This document shows, in pieces, positions 6,752 through 15,335 of a DNA stretch of 64,000 bases. The stretch comes from Micromonospora haikouensis (GTDB lineage Bacteria; Actinomycetota; Actinomycetes; Mycobacteriales; Micromonosporaceae). The stretch lies in the NCBI RefSeq assembly GCF_900091595.1, contig NZ_FMCW01000021.1, forward strand, positions 82,875 to 146,874, written 5' to 3'. The translations under genes were made by a program, and so were the position numbers. Position 1 is the stretch's first letter, and each line of letters begins with the position of its first letter. The notes under the pieces are model-generated. The model saw nothing but the letters and a program-made list of their open reading frames with translations, did no database searches and was not told the origin of the DNA.

Positions 6752-8805
6752 CCGTCGCGATCGTGCTCGCCGCCGGAACGCCGGCCGCGGGCCAGCCGAC
6801 ACGCGCCGGTGCCCAGGCAGGGGTCGGGGACACCCTCGCCGACCGGCTCGCCGAGCAGTGGCACCGGGCCGGGGCGACCCACGTGCGGCGCGCCGCGAAC
6901 CTGACCGAGCTGGCGACGCTTGTCGACGCCGCGACCGGGCCGGTGATCGTCAGCGGGACGGACCTGGTGGCGCACACCGCCGTACTGCGGCACCTGGCCA
7001 CCAGCCCGGTGGGCCCGACGGTGGCCCTGGTGCTGACCGACCCGCCGGCCCCCGGCCAGGCCGTGGTGCGCGAGGAGCGCGGCCAGGTCGTCGACGCCGG
7101 CCCGGACGGGCGGCTCGACGGCGGGCAGACCGGGGTGTTCGGCGGCGCGCTGCGGGTGGGCCGCGACGACCTGCCCGCGCTGGCCGCCGCCGCCCGCGCC
7201 GCCGTCGCGGGCACGCCGATCGCCGGCACCGACCCGGCCGCCGTCGCGGGCACGCCGCCGGCCGCCGGGCCCGAGGCGGCCGGGTCCGCCGTGGACCGGC
7301 TGTTCACCGGCCTCACCGCGCTGGGCACGCTGACGTTCGCCCATCGGGTACGCCTGCTCGTCGCCCACCGGGTCGCCGACCCGGCCGGGCTGGCCGCCGC
7401 CGAGGCCGCCGTCGCCGCCGTCGACGAGGACCGGGCCGAGCTGCGGCTGTCGGTGAAGGAGAAGGACGACTTCTTCACCACGTTCTTCGTCAGCACCTGG
7501 TCGCCGTACGTGACGAAGGCGTCGGCGAAGCTCGGCCTGACGCCGACCGGGGTCACCGCGATCTCGGTGCTGTTCGCGGCCGTCGCGGCGGTGCTGTTCG
7601 GCGTCGGCGGCCGGCCGGCGCTGGTCACCGGCGCGGTGCTGCTCTACCTCGGCTTCATGCTGGACTGCGTCGACGGGCAGCTCGCCCGCTACACCCGGCA
7701 CTTCAGCGCGTGGGGCGGCTGGCTGGACACGATGGCCGACCGGGCCAAGGAATACCTGGTCTATGCCGGCCTCGGCTATGGCGCGACGGCCGCCGGGTTC
7801 CGCTACGGCTGGGCGCTGGCCGTGGCCGCGATGACGTTGCAGACCGTCCGGCACATGACCGACACGTGGTACGGGGTGCTGCACGACGAGGCGGCCCGCC
7901 GGCCGAAGGCGGTCGGCGGGGGCGGCGGCGGGATCGGCGACCGGCTGAACGCCGCGTCGACCCGGGTGCAGGCCGACACGGGCTCGCTGTCGTACTGGCT
8001 CAAGCGCACGGTGGTGTTCCCGATCGGGGAGCGGTGGGCGCTGATCGCGCTGACGGTGGCGCTGTTCGGGCCGCTGGTCAGCCTCGTCGCCGTGTTGACC
8101 TGGGGGGTGTTGGCGTTCGCGTACACGGGTGCGCTGCGCACGCTGCGGGCCCGCTGGATGTGGGTGCCGGTGCTGGACACGGTCGACGCGACCCTGCACC
8201 GCGACGACGGGCCGATCGCGGCCCGGTTCCCGGTGCTGCGGCCGATGGGCCCGCTGACCCTGGCGGTGCTCGGGGCGCTCGGCCCGGCGGCGCTGCTGGT
8301 CGCGGCGGGGCTGCGGGTGCGTGCCGGCGACGAGGCGGGTGGGCTGGCCTGGGCGGCGCCGGTGGCGCTGCTGGTGCTGCTGGTCGCCGCGCTCGGGGCG
8401 GGGGCGGCGCACAACGGCCCGCTGGACTGGCTGGTGCCGGCGGCGCTGCGGGCCGGCGAATACCTGTTCGCCATCGCCGTCGGCGTGGTCGGCGGGGCCC
8501 CCGCGTGGGTGGTCTTCGGGTACGTCTTCGTGCTCACCCTGCACCACTACGACCTGACCGCCCGGCTGGAGAAGCGGCAGGCGGCCCCGCCGCTGCACGG
8601 TGCCACGCTGGGCTGGGAGGGGCGCTCGGCGGTGCTTGCGGTAGCGGCTTTCGCCGGTTTCGCGGGGATTGCCATGGCTACACTCGGTGCGTACCTGCTC
8701 GTGGTTTTCGTCGGGAGCGTGGTCCTGGCCTGGGTCGTCCTGCCCGCCCGCGCCCGGCGGGGCGTGGGGGTCCCGGCGGGCGGCGAGGTCCGCCAGCCGG
8801 GCTGA
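6748..8805 (+). CDS. CDP-alcohol phosphotransferase fusion protein (DUF5941-type)
   Basis: This 685-aa protein starts with a region resembling a shortened nucleotidyltransferase fold (VAIVLAAGT, VIVSGTDLVAHTAVLRHL). The centre is a CDP-alcohol phosphatidyltransferase domain with the complete catalytic motif DxxDGxxARx8GxxxDxxxD (LDCVDGQLARYTRHFSAWGG, then WLDTMAD). The long C-terminal half has multiple membrane segments resembling DUF5941. The CDP-alcohol domain would move a phospho-alcohol from a CDP donor to an acceptor, perhaps a polyol or inositol unit for the exported polymer; the substrate is not evident. GTG at 6748 overlaps the ATPase stop by 4 nt, indicating coupling. Confidence 0.8.
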   Translation: MTVAIVLAAGTPAAGQPTRAGAQAGVGDTLADRLAEQWHRAGATHVRRAANLTELATLVDAATGPVIVSGTDLVAHTAVLRHLATSPVGPTVALVLTDPPAPGQAVVREERGQVVDAGPDGRLDGGQTGVFGGALRVGRDDLPALAAAARAAVAGTPIAGTDPAAVAGTPPAAGPEAAGSAVDRLFTGLTALGTLTFAHRVRLLVAHRVADPAGLAAAEAAVAAVDEDRAELRLSVKEKDDFFTTFFVSTWSPYVTKASAKLGLTPTGVTAISVLFAAVAAVLFGVGGRPALVTGAVLLYLGFMLDCVDGQLARYTRHFSAWGGWLDTMADRAKEYLVYAGLGYGATAAGFRYGWALAVAAMTLQTVRHMTDTWYGVLHDEAARRPKAVGGGGGGIGDRLNAASTRVQADTGSLSYWLKRTVVFPIGERWALIALTVALFGPLVSLVAVLTWGVLAFAYTGALRTLRARWMWVPVLDTVDATLHRDDGPIAARFPVLRPMGPLTLAVLGALGPAALLVAAGLRVRAGDEAGGLAWAAPVALLVLLVAALGAGAAHNGPLDWLVPAALRAGEYLFAIAVGVVGGAPAWVVFGYVFVLTLHHYDLTARLEKRQAAPPLHGATLGWEGRSAVLAVAAFAGFAGIAMATLGAYLLVVFVGSVVLAWVVLPARARRGVGVPAGGEVRQPG

Positions 8806-8821
8806 CGTGAGGGGCCGGCCG

Positions 8822-11017
8822 ATGACGCTGATCAGCTTCGTCGTACCGGCCTACCGGGTGCAGGCGTACCTGAGCGAGTGCCTCGACTCGATCCTCGGCC
8901 AGCCGTTCGACGACGTCGAGGTCATCGGCGTCGACGACCACTCGCCGGACGGCAGCGGCGACATCCTCGCCGACTACGCGGCCCGGGACCACCGGGTGCA
9001 CGCCGTCCGGCTCGACGACAACGTCGGCCTCGGTCCGGCCCGCAACATCGGGCTGGACCGGGCCGGCGGCGAGTACGTCTGGTTCGTCGACGGCGACGAC
9101 TGGCTCGCCCCCGACTGCCTCGCCGAGGTGGCCGCCCGGCTGCGCCGGACCCGCCCCGACGTGCTGCTCGTCGACCACGTGCGGGTGCGCTGGGACGGGC
9201 GGGCCACCCGCAGCGCGCTGGCCGACGTCCTCCCCACCCCGCCCGGCGAGGAGACGTTCCGGCTGGCCGAGCGGCCGGAAACGCTGCGGCTGCTGCACAC
9301 CGCCTGGAATAAGCTGGTGCGGCGGGAGTTCCTCGTCGACCTCGGGCTGCGCTTCGAACCCGGCTGGTACGAGGACGTCGCGTTCAGCTATCCGCTGCTG
9401 CTGGCCGCCGAGCGGATCGGGGTGCTCGACCGGGTCTGCCTCAACTACCGGCAGCGCCGGGCCGGGGCGATCACCCGCACCCGGGGCGACCGGCACTTCG
9501 AGGTCTTCGTCCAGTGGCACCGGGTGTTCCGGTGGATGGACGGGCGGACGCCGCCGGTCGACGGCCTGCGGCCGGCGGTCTTCGAGCGGATGATCTGGCA
9601 CTACCTGACCGTGCTCGGCAACGGCGAGCGGATCGCCCCCGAGCTGCGGTCGGCCTTCTTCGACCGGATCGCCGCCGACCACGCCCGCTGGCTGCCGCCC
9701 GGCGGCTACCCGGCCCCGCCCGGCGTGGAGGGGCTCAAGCACCGGCTGGTCGCCGCCGGCCGGTGGCGGACGTTCAGCGCGCTGCGGGCCGCCAACCAGG
9801 CCCGGGAGGTCGCCGGGCGGCAGGTCCGCAGGGGCAGACCCGCTGCCCGCCGGGCCGCCCGGCTGGGCCGCGACGCGGTGCTGCGCGAGTACTACCTGGC
9901 GGAGCTGCGCCGGCCGCTCGACCCGTACCTCGCCGTCTACGCGGCCTACTGGTTCCGGGGGTACGCCTGCAACCCGGCCGCGATCTACGAGGCGGCCCGC
10001 CGGCTGGCCCCGCAGGTGCGCGGGGTGTGGATCGTCCGGCGGGACCGGGTCGCGTCCCTGCCGCCCGGGGTGGAGTACGTCGTCGCCGGCACCCGCGAGT
10101 ACCACCGCGTGCTGGCGCGGGCGACGTGGCTGGTCAACAACGTGAACTTCCCCGACTTCGTGCGCAAGCGCCCCGGGTCGGTGCACGTGCAGACCCACCA
10201 CGGCACCCCCGTGAAGGTGATGGGGCTGGACCAGCAGCGGTACCCGTTCGGCGCGGTCGGGATGGACTTCGCGAAGCTGCTGCGCCGGGTTGACCGCTGG
10301 GACTACAGCGTCTCGGCGAACAGCTTCTCCACGCAGATGTGGGAGCGGGCGTACCCGGCCGCGTACACCACGCTGGAGGTGGGCTACCCGCGCAACGACC
10401 GGCTGGTCACCGCCACCGACACCGAGGTGCGCGAGGTGCGCGCCCGGCTCGGCCTCGCCGCGGGCGACCGGGTCGTGCTGTACGCCCCGACGCACCGCGA
10501 GCACCTGCCCGGCTACCGGCCGCCGTTCGACCCGGAGCTGCTGCGCGACGCGCTCGGCCCGGCCGGGGTGCTGCTGATGCGCAGCCACTACTTCGCCGAC
10601 CGGGACCGGCGGCGGCCGGTCCCCGGTTCCGGGGCGGCCCCCGGGCCGGCGCGGGTGCGTGACGTCAGCGGGCACGACCGGGTGGAGGACCTCTACCTCG
10701 CCGCCGACGTGCTGGTCACCGACTACTCATCGGCGATGTTCGACTACGCCGTGCTGGACCGGCCGATCGTGGTCTACGCGCCGGACTGGGAGGCGTACCG
10801 GCTGGCCCGGGGTGTCTACCTGGACCTGCTGGCCGAGCCTCCCGGCGCGGTGACCACCAGCTTCCCCGGCCTGCTGGACCTGTTCCGCTCCGGCGCGGTC
10901 TACGCCGAGCCCGCCACGGCGGCCCGCCGCCGGTTCCGGGAGCGGTTCTGTGCCCTGGAGGACGGGCACGCCGCCGAGCGGGTCGTCCGGCGGGTGTTCC
11001 TGGGGGAAGTCGGCTGA
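8822..11017 (+). CDS. Bifunctional GT2 glycosyltransferase / TagF-like CDP-glycerol glycerophosphotransferase
   Basis: This 731-aa protein fuses two enzymes. Residues 1 to about 250 form a GT-A family 2 glycosyltransferase (SFVVPAYRVQAYLSECLDSI, DDHSPDGSGDI, FVDGDDWLAP). Residues about 350-731 form a TagF-like glycerophosphotransferase with HVQTHHGTPVKVMGLD, YAPTHRE and VLVTDYSSAMFDYAVLDRPI. The second domain normally polymerises glycerol-phosphate units from CDP-glycerol, so the product is likely a teichoic-acid-like wall polymer with sugars. ATG at 8822 follows GAGGGGCCG. It is the last gene of the operon with the exporter and CDP-alcohol enzyme. Natural substrates cannot be read from the sequence. 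Confidence 0.88.
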   Translation: MTLISFVVPAYRVQAYLSECLDSILGQPFDDVEVIGVDDHSPDGSGDILADYAARDHRVHAVRLDDNVGLGPARNIGLDRAGGEYVWFVDGDDWLAPDCLAEVAARLRRTRPDVLLVDHVRVRWDGRATRSALADVLPTPPGEETFRLAERPETLRLLHTAWNKLVRREFLVDLGLRFEPGWYEDVAFSYPLLLAAERIGVLDRVCLNYRQRRAGAITRTRGDRHFEVFVQWHRVFRWMDGRTPPVDGLRPAVFERMIWHYLTVLGNGERIAPELRSAFFDRIAADHARWLPPGGYPAPPGVEGLKHRLVAAGRWRTFSALRAANQAREVAGRQVRRGRPAARRAARLGRDAVLREYYLAELRRPLDPYLAVYAAYWFRGYACNPAAIYEAARRLAPQVRGVWIVRRDRVASLPPGVEYVVAGTREYHRVLARATWLVNNVNFPDFVRKRPGSVHVQTHHGTPVKVMGLDQQRYPFGAVGMDFAKLLRRVDRWDYSVSANSFSTQMWERAYPAAYTTLEVGYPRNDRLVTATDTEVREVRARLGLAAGDRVVLYAPTHREHLPGYRPPFDPELLRDALGPAGVLLMRSHYFADRDRRRPVPGSGAAPGPARVRDVSGHDRVEDLYLAADVLVTDYSSAMFDYAVLDRPIVVYAPDWEAYRLARGVYLDLLAEPPGAVTTSFPGLLDLFRSGAVYAEPATAARRRFRERFCALEDGHAAERVVRRVFLGEVG

Positions 11018-11021
11018 ACCG

Positions 11022-11093
11022 CAGGATCATGTAATAGGTCTGTCACGAGCCGAACATGGCACGTTTACCCGATGTGCGGCGTCCATGATCCTG
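11022..11093. promoter_or_regulatory. Widely spaced inverted repeat CAGGATCATG ... CATGATCCTG
   Basis: Two perfect 10-bp inverted arms (11022-11031 and 11084-11093) are separated by 52 bp in the leader of the ABC ATPase gene. They could be paired operator half-sites or close a long stem in the mRNA leader. Confidence 0.35.
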
Positions 11094-11137
11094 GTCACAT
11101 TCATTCGGGGTTCAACCGAGGGGCTGGGGAGGAGACG

Positions 11138-12454
11138 GTGACAACCGTCGCGCTCAAGGATGTGACCAAGGTGTTTCAGGACGGCACAGTAGCCGTCGAC
11201 AAGATAAACCTGGGCGTGAACGACGGGGAGTTCATGGTCCTGCTCGGCCCGTCGGGTTGTGGGAAGTCGACGGTGCTGCGGATGATCGCGGGCCTGGAGG
11301 ACCCGACCGCCGGTGCGGTGCTGCTCGACGGCGAGCTGGCCAACGACCTGCCGCCCCGGGACCGGAAGATCGCCATGGTCTTCCAGGACTTCGCCCTCTA
11401 CCCGCACATGACGGTGGGCGACAACATCGGCTTCCCCCTGCGGCTGGCCGGGGTGGACCCGTCGCCGCGCGGGGAACGGGTCGCCGACGTGGCCAGCGCG
11501 CTGGGCATCGGCGACGTGCTGGGCCGCAAGCCCAGCCAGCTCTCGGGCGGGCAGCGCCAGCGGGTCGCCATGGGCCGGGCCATCGTCCGCCGGCCCGGCC
11601 TGTTCCTGATGGACGAGCCCCTGTCGAACCTCGACAGCGGCCTGCGGGCGGAGCTGCGCGCGGAGATCTCCGCCCTCACCCGCGAGCTGGGCGTCACCAC
11701 CATCTACGTCACCCACGACCAGGCCGAGGCGCTCACCATGGCCGACCGGGTGGCGATCATGCGCAAGGGCGTCCTCCAGGACGTCGGCACCCCCACCCAG
11801 GTGTACGGGCGGCCGGCGACCCTCTACGTCGCCGCGTTCCTCGGCAGCCCGAGGATGAACCTGCTGGAGGCGTCGGTCTACGTCCACCTCGACCGGTACG
11901 TCGCGCTGAACCTCGGCGAGCAGTCGCTCTACCTGCCGTGGGACGACATCCGCAGCCGGGCCGTCGCGCACTACCACGGCGAGCGGATCGTGGTCGGGAT
12001 GCGGGCCGAGGCGCTCACCCCGGTCGCGCCGGACACCCCCGGGCACGTCCTGCAGGGCCGGATCCGCTACCTGGAGCACCACGGCCACGAGTCGCTGGCG
12101 TTCCTCGACATCGGGGCCACCGCGATCGTGGTCGACGAGATGGGCAACCGCGCCGAGGAGACCAGCGGCGGCCAGCGCGGGCTGCGCCGGTTCGGGCAGG
12201 TCATGCAGCGGCTCACCGGGCGCTCCGGTGACGCCGAGGAGGCCCCCGCCGAGCCGGCCCGGGGCGGCGGCGGCAACCGCACCAGCGTGCTCAACGACCC
12301 GGGCCGGCACCACCGCCGCCCCGCCGAGCTGGCGGTGCGGCTCGCCCCGTACCCGGCGGTCAGCGCCGGGCACCCGCTGGCCATCTCCGTACGCATGGAC
12401 GCCCTGCACTTCTTCGACGAGCGCGGCGACCGGATCGACGTGGGCTGGCGCTGA
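11138..12454 (+). CDS. Carbohydrate ABC transporter ATP-binding protein (UgpC/MsmK/MalK-like)
   Basis: This 438-aa protein has Walker A GPSGCGKST, signature QLSGGQRQRVAMGRA, Walker B LFLMDEPLSNLD and the switch histidine in YVTHDQAEALTMADR. A C-terminal TOBE/OB regulatory domain follows (IVVGMRAEALTPV ... LAISVRMDALHFFDERGDRI). A poorly conserved, Gly/Arg/Glu-rich insert of about 60 residues (near 345-405) interrupts that domain, making it longer than the usual 360-380 aa. No permease or binding-protein genes are adjacent, so it probably serves several sugar importers encoded elsewhere, like MsmK or MsiK. Start GTG at 11138, with GGGGAGGAGAC upstream. Confidence 0.9.
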   Translation: MTTVALKDVTKVFQDGTVAVDKINLGVNDGEFMVLLGPSGCGKSTVLRMIAGLEDPTAGAVLLDGELANDLPPRDRKIAMVFQDFALYPHMTVGDNIGFPLRLAGVDPSPRGERVADVASALGIGDVLGRKPSQLSGGQRQRVAMGRAIVRRPGLFLMDEPLSNLDSGLRAELRAEISALTRELGVTTIYVTHDQAEALTMADRVAIMRKGVLQDVGTPTQVYGRPATLYVAAFLGSPRMNLLEASVYVHLDRYVALNLGEQSLYLPWDDIRSRAVAHYHGERIVVGMRAEALTPVAPDTPGHVLQGRIRYLEHHGHESLAFLDIGATAIVVDEMGNRAEETSGGQRGLRRFGQVMQRLTGRSGDAEEAPAEPARGGGGNRTSVLNDPGRHHRRPAELAVRLAPYPAVSAGHPLAISVRMDALHFFDERGDRIDVGWR

Positions 12455-12469
12455 GCGGCCCGTTCCGAT

Positions 12470-12488
12470 CCGCTCCGGCGCGGAGCGG
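12470..12488 (+). terminator. Hairpin after ABC ATPase gene
   Basis: CCGCTCC (12470-12476) pairs with GGAGCGG (12482-12488) across a 5-nt loop, 16 nt past the stop codon. It has no U-tract, as is usual for actinobacterial terminators. Confidence 0.45.
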
Positions 12489-12566
12489 GGTGGCGGGCGG
12501 GGCGGGCGGTGCCCTACGGTCAGCGGACCTCGTCCACTGAGCACAGTGTGAGAAAGGGGTCAGCCC

Positions 12567-13643
12567 GTGTCGGGTGACCGTCCGAGCCCGCTCGTCATCG
12601 AGCGCATCCTGCGCGACCGGCAGGGCATCTGGCAGCAGATCGTGGCCGACCGCGACCTCAACGGCCTCACGCTGCGCATGCTGGCCAGCTCCGGCGTCGC
12701 CCTGGCCTGCTACGGGGCGGTGCTGGGGGCGTTCCACAGCGTGCTGATGGCGCTGACGTCGGCGGTCAAGCTGCCACTGCTGTTCCTGGTCACCCTCGCC
12801 ATCTGCCTGCCCACGCTCTACCTGTTCAACCTCGTGTTCGGGGCCCGGCTGTCGGTGCGGCAGTCGCTGGCGCTGGTGATGGTGGCGATCACCGTCACCT
12901 CGATGCTGGCCGTGGCGTTCGCGCCGATCAGCCTGTTCTTCCTGATCACCGCCCCGGACTACGGCTTCTTCAAGCTGCTCAACGTCGCGATCCTGACGCT
13001 GAGCGCGGTGGTCGGGCTGCGCTTCCTGACCGGCGGGATGCAGGTGCTCAACGCCCACGGCCTGCTCGCCCCGGCTGCCCCGGCCCTTGTCCCGGCCGCG
13101 CCGGCTCTGGCGGTGCCGGCTGTTCAGGTGACGCCGCAGGCCGTCGGTCAGCCCGCCGCCGAGCCGGTGGCGGTCGGCGCGAACGGCGCGAGCGCCGCGA
13201 CCCCGGCGGTCCCGGCCACTCCGGCAGTTCCCGCCGCCCCGGCCACTCCGCCAGTTCCCGCCGGCCCGGCTGCCGCCGCTCCGGCGAACGGGGCCGCCGA
13301 GCCCGCCGCGCCCGTACCCGTCGCGGTCGGCGTCCCGCCGCAGCAGATGGTGGCCGGGCAGCACCTGGTGCCGGCCGGGCCGGGCCTGCTCCCGCCCGGG
13401 TACCCGGCGCAGCAGCACCGGCCGTGGCCGTACCCGGCGGCCCGCCCCGCACCGGACGCGCAGCGCCCGGCCAGCATGACCCTGCTGTACGTGTGGATCC
13501 TGCTGTTCGGCTTCGTCGGCACCCAGCTCGCCTGGACGCTGCGCCCGTTCTTCGGCAGCCCCGGCGAGGGATTCGCGCTGTTCCGCAGCATCGAGGGCAA
13601 CTTCTACGCCGAAATCATCCGCACCCTCGGCAACCTCTTCTGA
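12567..13643 (+). CDS. Integral membrane protein with Ala/Pro-rich central linker, function unknown
   Basis: At 358 aa it has four hydrophobic segments in residues about 35-155 (MLASSGVALACYGAVLGAF; LPLLFLVTLAICLPTLYLF; LALVMVAITVTSMLAVAFA; LNVAILTLSAVVGLRFL). A low-complexity Ala/Pro/Val-rich stretch follows (about 160-290), then a fifth membrane helix (LLYVWILLFGFVGTQLAWTL) and a conserved-looking end RPFFGSPGEGFALFRSIEGN. The repeat-rich middle looks like a flexible linker. No enzyme motif is visible. GTG at 12567 follows GAAAGGGG. It may be co-transcribed with the ABC ATPase gene, but a hairpin lies between them. Confidence 0.75.
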   Translation: MSGDRPSPLVIERILRDRQGIWQQIVADRDLNGLTLRMLASSGVALACYGAVLGAFHSVLMALTSAVKLPLLFLVTLAICLPTLYLFNLVFGARLSVRQSLALVMVAITVTSMLAVAFAPISLFFLITAPDYGFFKLLNVAILTLSAVVGLRFLTGGMQVLNAHGLLAPAAPALVPAAPALAVPAVQVTPQAVGQPAAEPVAVGANGASAATPAVPATPAVPAAPATPPVPAGPAAAAPANGAAEPAAPVPVAVGVPPQQMVAGQHLVPAGPGLLPPGYPAQQHRPWPYPAARPAPDAQRPASMTLLYVWILLFGFVGTQLAWTLRPFFGSPGEGFALFRSIEGNFYAEIIRTLGNLF

Positions 13644-13670
13644 CGCCCGTCCGCGCCACCGGTGACCCGG

Positions 13671-14012
13671 TCATGGGGGGTCGGGGGTGGGTGGGCGGCG
13701 ACGGTACGGGCCCCAGGCGACGAAGCGGGCGTACAGGTCGGCGGGGGCGGGGCCGTCGTCGGGGTTGAGCCGGTAGAGGTCCGGGGCCGCCTCGTAGAAC
13801 ATCCCGCACAGGTAGATCGACAGGCCGATCGCGTTGCCCGCGTAGTCCGCCTTGAGCAGCAACCGCGCCTCGGCGCACGGCCACGGCTGCCCGCACGCCC
13901 GGCAGCACCACAGTGGGCGCAGCGGGGTGTGCGGCGTGGCGTGCGGCGGGTACGCCCGGGGGCGGTCCGCCGCCGGCCCGTCACCGGGCTGCGGAAGCTG
14001 GTGGCTGATCAC
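13671..14012 (-). CDS. Small Cys-rich hypothetical protein divergent from an XRE regulator
   Basis: This 113-aa protein has a disordered Pro/His-rich N-terminus, then a probable metal-binding CCRACGQPWPCAEARLLL motif (CxxC...C) and a C-terminal half with YLCGMFYEAAPDLYRL. Similar small proteins are frequent in Micromonosporaceae, usually next to XRE-DUF5753/DUF397 genes, and are sometimes labelled flavin reductase without support. The Cys motif suggests a zinc or Fe-S site. Start ATG at 14012, preceded by an AGGAGA-like sequence. The function is unknown. Confidence 0.7.
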   Translation of the reverse strand: MISHQLPQPGDGPAADRPRAYPPHATPHTPLRPLWCCRACGQPWPCAEARLLLKADYAGNAIGLSIYLCGMFYEAAPDLYRLNPDDGPAPADLYARFVAWGPYRRRPPTPDPP

Positions 14013-14221
14013 GTACGTCTCCTCTCTCGCCGGGAGGGGCCCGCCCCGCCGGGGGAATGGCGGGGCGGGCCCGTGCGGTCGCGCCGCGTTCCCGGGGGTG
14101 GAAGCGGCAGCGGCCCCGCTGTGTGACAGTCTGCTGATCGCGGTACTACTCTCAGAAGTCTTTCCGCTCCCACCAGCCCGGCCGTCCGGATCGGCCGGGG
14201 CGTGCGTGCAGAGGTGTGCAG

Positions 14222-15025
14222 ATGAGCCATCGGATCCCCATGTTGGAGCTGTTCGCCGGCGAGCTGCGCCGCCTGCGGACGGGCGCGGGCCTGTCGCAGG
14301 AGGCCCTCGGTGAGCGGGTGAACTACTCGGCGTCGCTGGTGGCGGCGGTCGAGCAGTGCCGCCGCCCGCCCCGGGAGGAGTTCACCCAGCGGTGCGACGA
14401 CACGCTGGGCGGCGAGGGGCTGCTGGTGCGCATCCGGGACACGCTGGTGCGGGAGAGCCTCATGCCGTGGTTCCGCGAGTGGGTGACCATCGAGCAGGAG
14501 GCCACCACGCTGCGCAGCTTCGAGCCGCTGGTCGTGCCGGGCCTGCTCCAGACCGAGGGGTACGCCCGCGCGCTCTACGAGGGCGCGGCCCAGCTCGTCG
14601 GCGAGGCGATCGAACCGCCCCTCGCCGCGCGGCTGGCCCGGCAGGCGGTGCTCGACCGGCCCGCCCCGCCGCAGCTCGTGGCCGTGCTCGATTACACCGT
14701 GCTGGAACGCCCCGTCGGCGGGCCCGCCGTGATGCGCGAGCAGTTGCGGCACCTGGTCGAGATGGGCCGCCGCCCCCGGGTGCACCTGCACCTGGTGCCG
14801 CGCGGCACCGGCGCGTACCCGGGGCTCAACGGCGCGTTCGTGCTCGCCACCCTGCCCGAGGCGAACGACGTCGGTTACCTGGACAACCAGTTGCAGGGCA
14901 CCATCGTGGAGCGCACAGTGGACATACACTCGCTGCGGCAGGTGTGGGAGTCCGTGCGGGCGGAGGCGCTGCCGCACGGTGCCACGCTCACGGCGATCAC
15001 GGAGGCGGCAGAGGCATGGACCTGA
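14222..15025 (+). CDS. XRE-family regulator with DUF5753 ligand/effector domain
   Basis: This 267-aa protein has an N-terminal HTH (residues about 10-65: LRRLRTGAGLSQEALGERVN, YSASLVAAVEQCRRPP) and a C-terminal DUF5753 domain recognisable by FEPLVVPGLLQTEGYARALY, RLARQAVLDRPAPPQLVAVLDYTVLER and RGTGAYPGLNGAFVLATL. These regulators are hugely expanded in streptomycetes and relatives and pair with a DUF397 gene, as here. They influence development and antibiotic production in some strains. ATG at 14222 is chosen because CAGAGG lies 8 nt upstream; the GTG two codons earlier is too close. Confidence 0.92.
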   Translation: MSHRIPMLELFAGELRRLRTGAGLSQEALGERVNYSASLVAAVEQCRRPPREEFTQRCDDTLGGEGLLVRIRDTLVRESLMPWFREWVTIEQEATTLRSFEPLVVPGLLQTEGYARALYEGAAQLVGEAIEPPLAARLARQAVLDRPAPPQLVAVLDYTVLERPVGGPAVMREQLRHLVEMGRRPRVHLHLVPRGTGAYPGLNGAFVLATLPEANDVGYLDNQLQGTIVERTVDIHSLRQVWESVRAEALPHGATLTAITEAAEAWT

Positions 15026-15204
15026 CCGGCGCGACCTGGCGCAAGAGCTCCCGCAGCAGCGGCAACCAGGGCAACTGCGTGGAGGTGGCCGACAACCTGC
15101 CGGGGGCGGTCGCGGTGCGCGACAGCAAGGACCGGCGGGGCCCGGTGCTGGTGTTCGCCCCGGCGAGCTGGGCGGCGTTTGTCGTCCACGCGAAGCACCG
15201 CTGA
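15016..15204 (+). CDS. DUF397 domain-containing protein
   Basis: This 62-aa protein has the family's signature WRKSSRSSGNQGNCVEVADN, then VAVRDSKDRRGPVLVFAPASWAAFV. DUF397 proteins act with the neighbouring XRE-DUF5753 regulator, possibly as antitoxin-like partners or antagonists. The start ATG at 15016 lies inside the end of the regulator gene (10-nt overlap), preceded by GGAGGCGGCAGAGGC, so the two are co-translated. Confidence 0.92.
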   Translation: MDLTGATWRKSSRSSGNQGNCVEVADNLPGAVAVRDSKDRRGPVLVFAPASWAAFVVHAKHR

Positions 15205-15216
15205 GGCCGATCGGCG

Positions 15217-15264
15217 CTGGGCCGTTGGCCGCCTGGGCCGTTGGCCGCCTGGGCCGTTGGCCAG
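15217..15264. repeat. Three tandem 16-bp repeats (CTGGGCCGTTGGCCGC)
   Basis: Three head-to-tail copies at 15217-15232, 15233-15248 and 15249-15264 (the last differs by one base) follow the DUF397 gene. Each unit contains a GGCCGTTGGCC-type partial palindrome. Confidence 0.75.
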
Positions 15265-15335
15265 CCGAATGCTTCCCGCCCCGCTGGCCCCGCCGGGCGC
15301 TTGAGCCGCAAGTTACTGGGGAGTAGCGTGCGGGC

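Noticed and set aside
6748..7100. Functional nucleotidyltransferase domain at the N-terminus of the CDP-alcohol enzyme
   Set aside because: Only the first strand resembles the LAAG motif; the metal-binding and nucleotide-binding residues of MobA-like enzymes are not evident, so activity was not claimed.
15217..15264. CRISPR-like array (three short repeats)
   Set aside because: Repeats are contiguous 16-mers without spacers and no cas genes are in the window. The same holds for 22301-22336 and 22587-22637.
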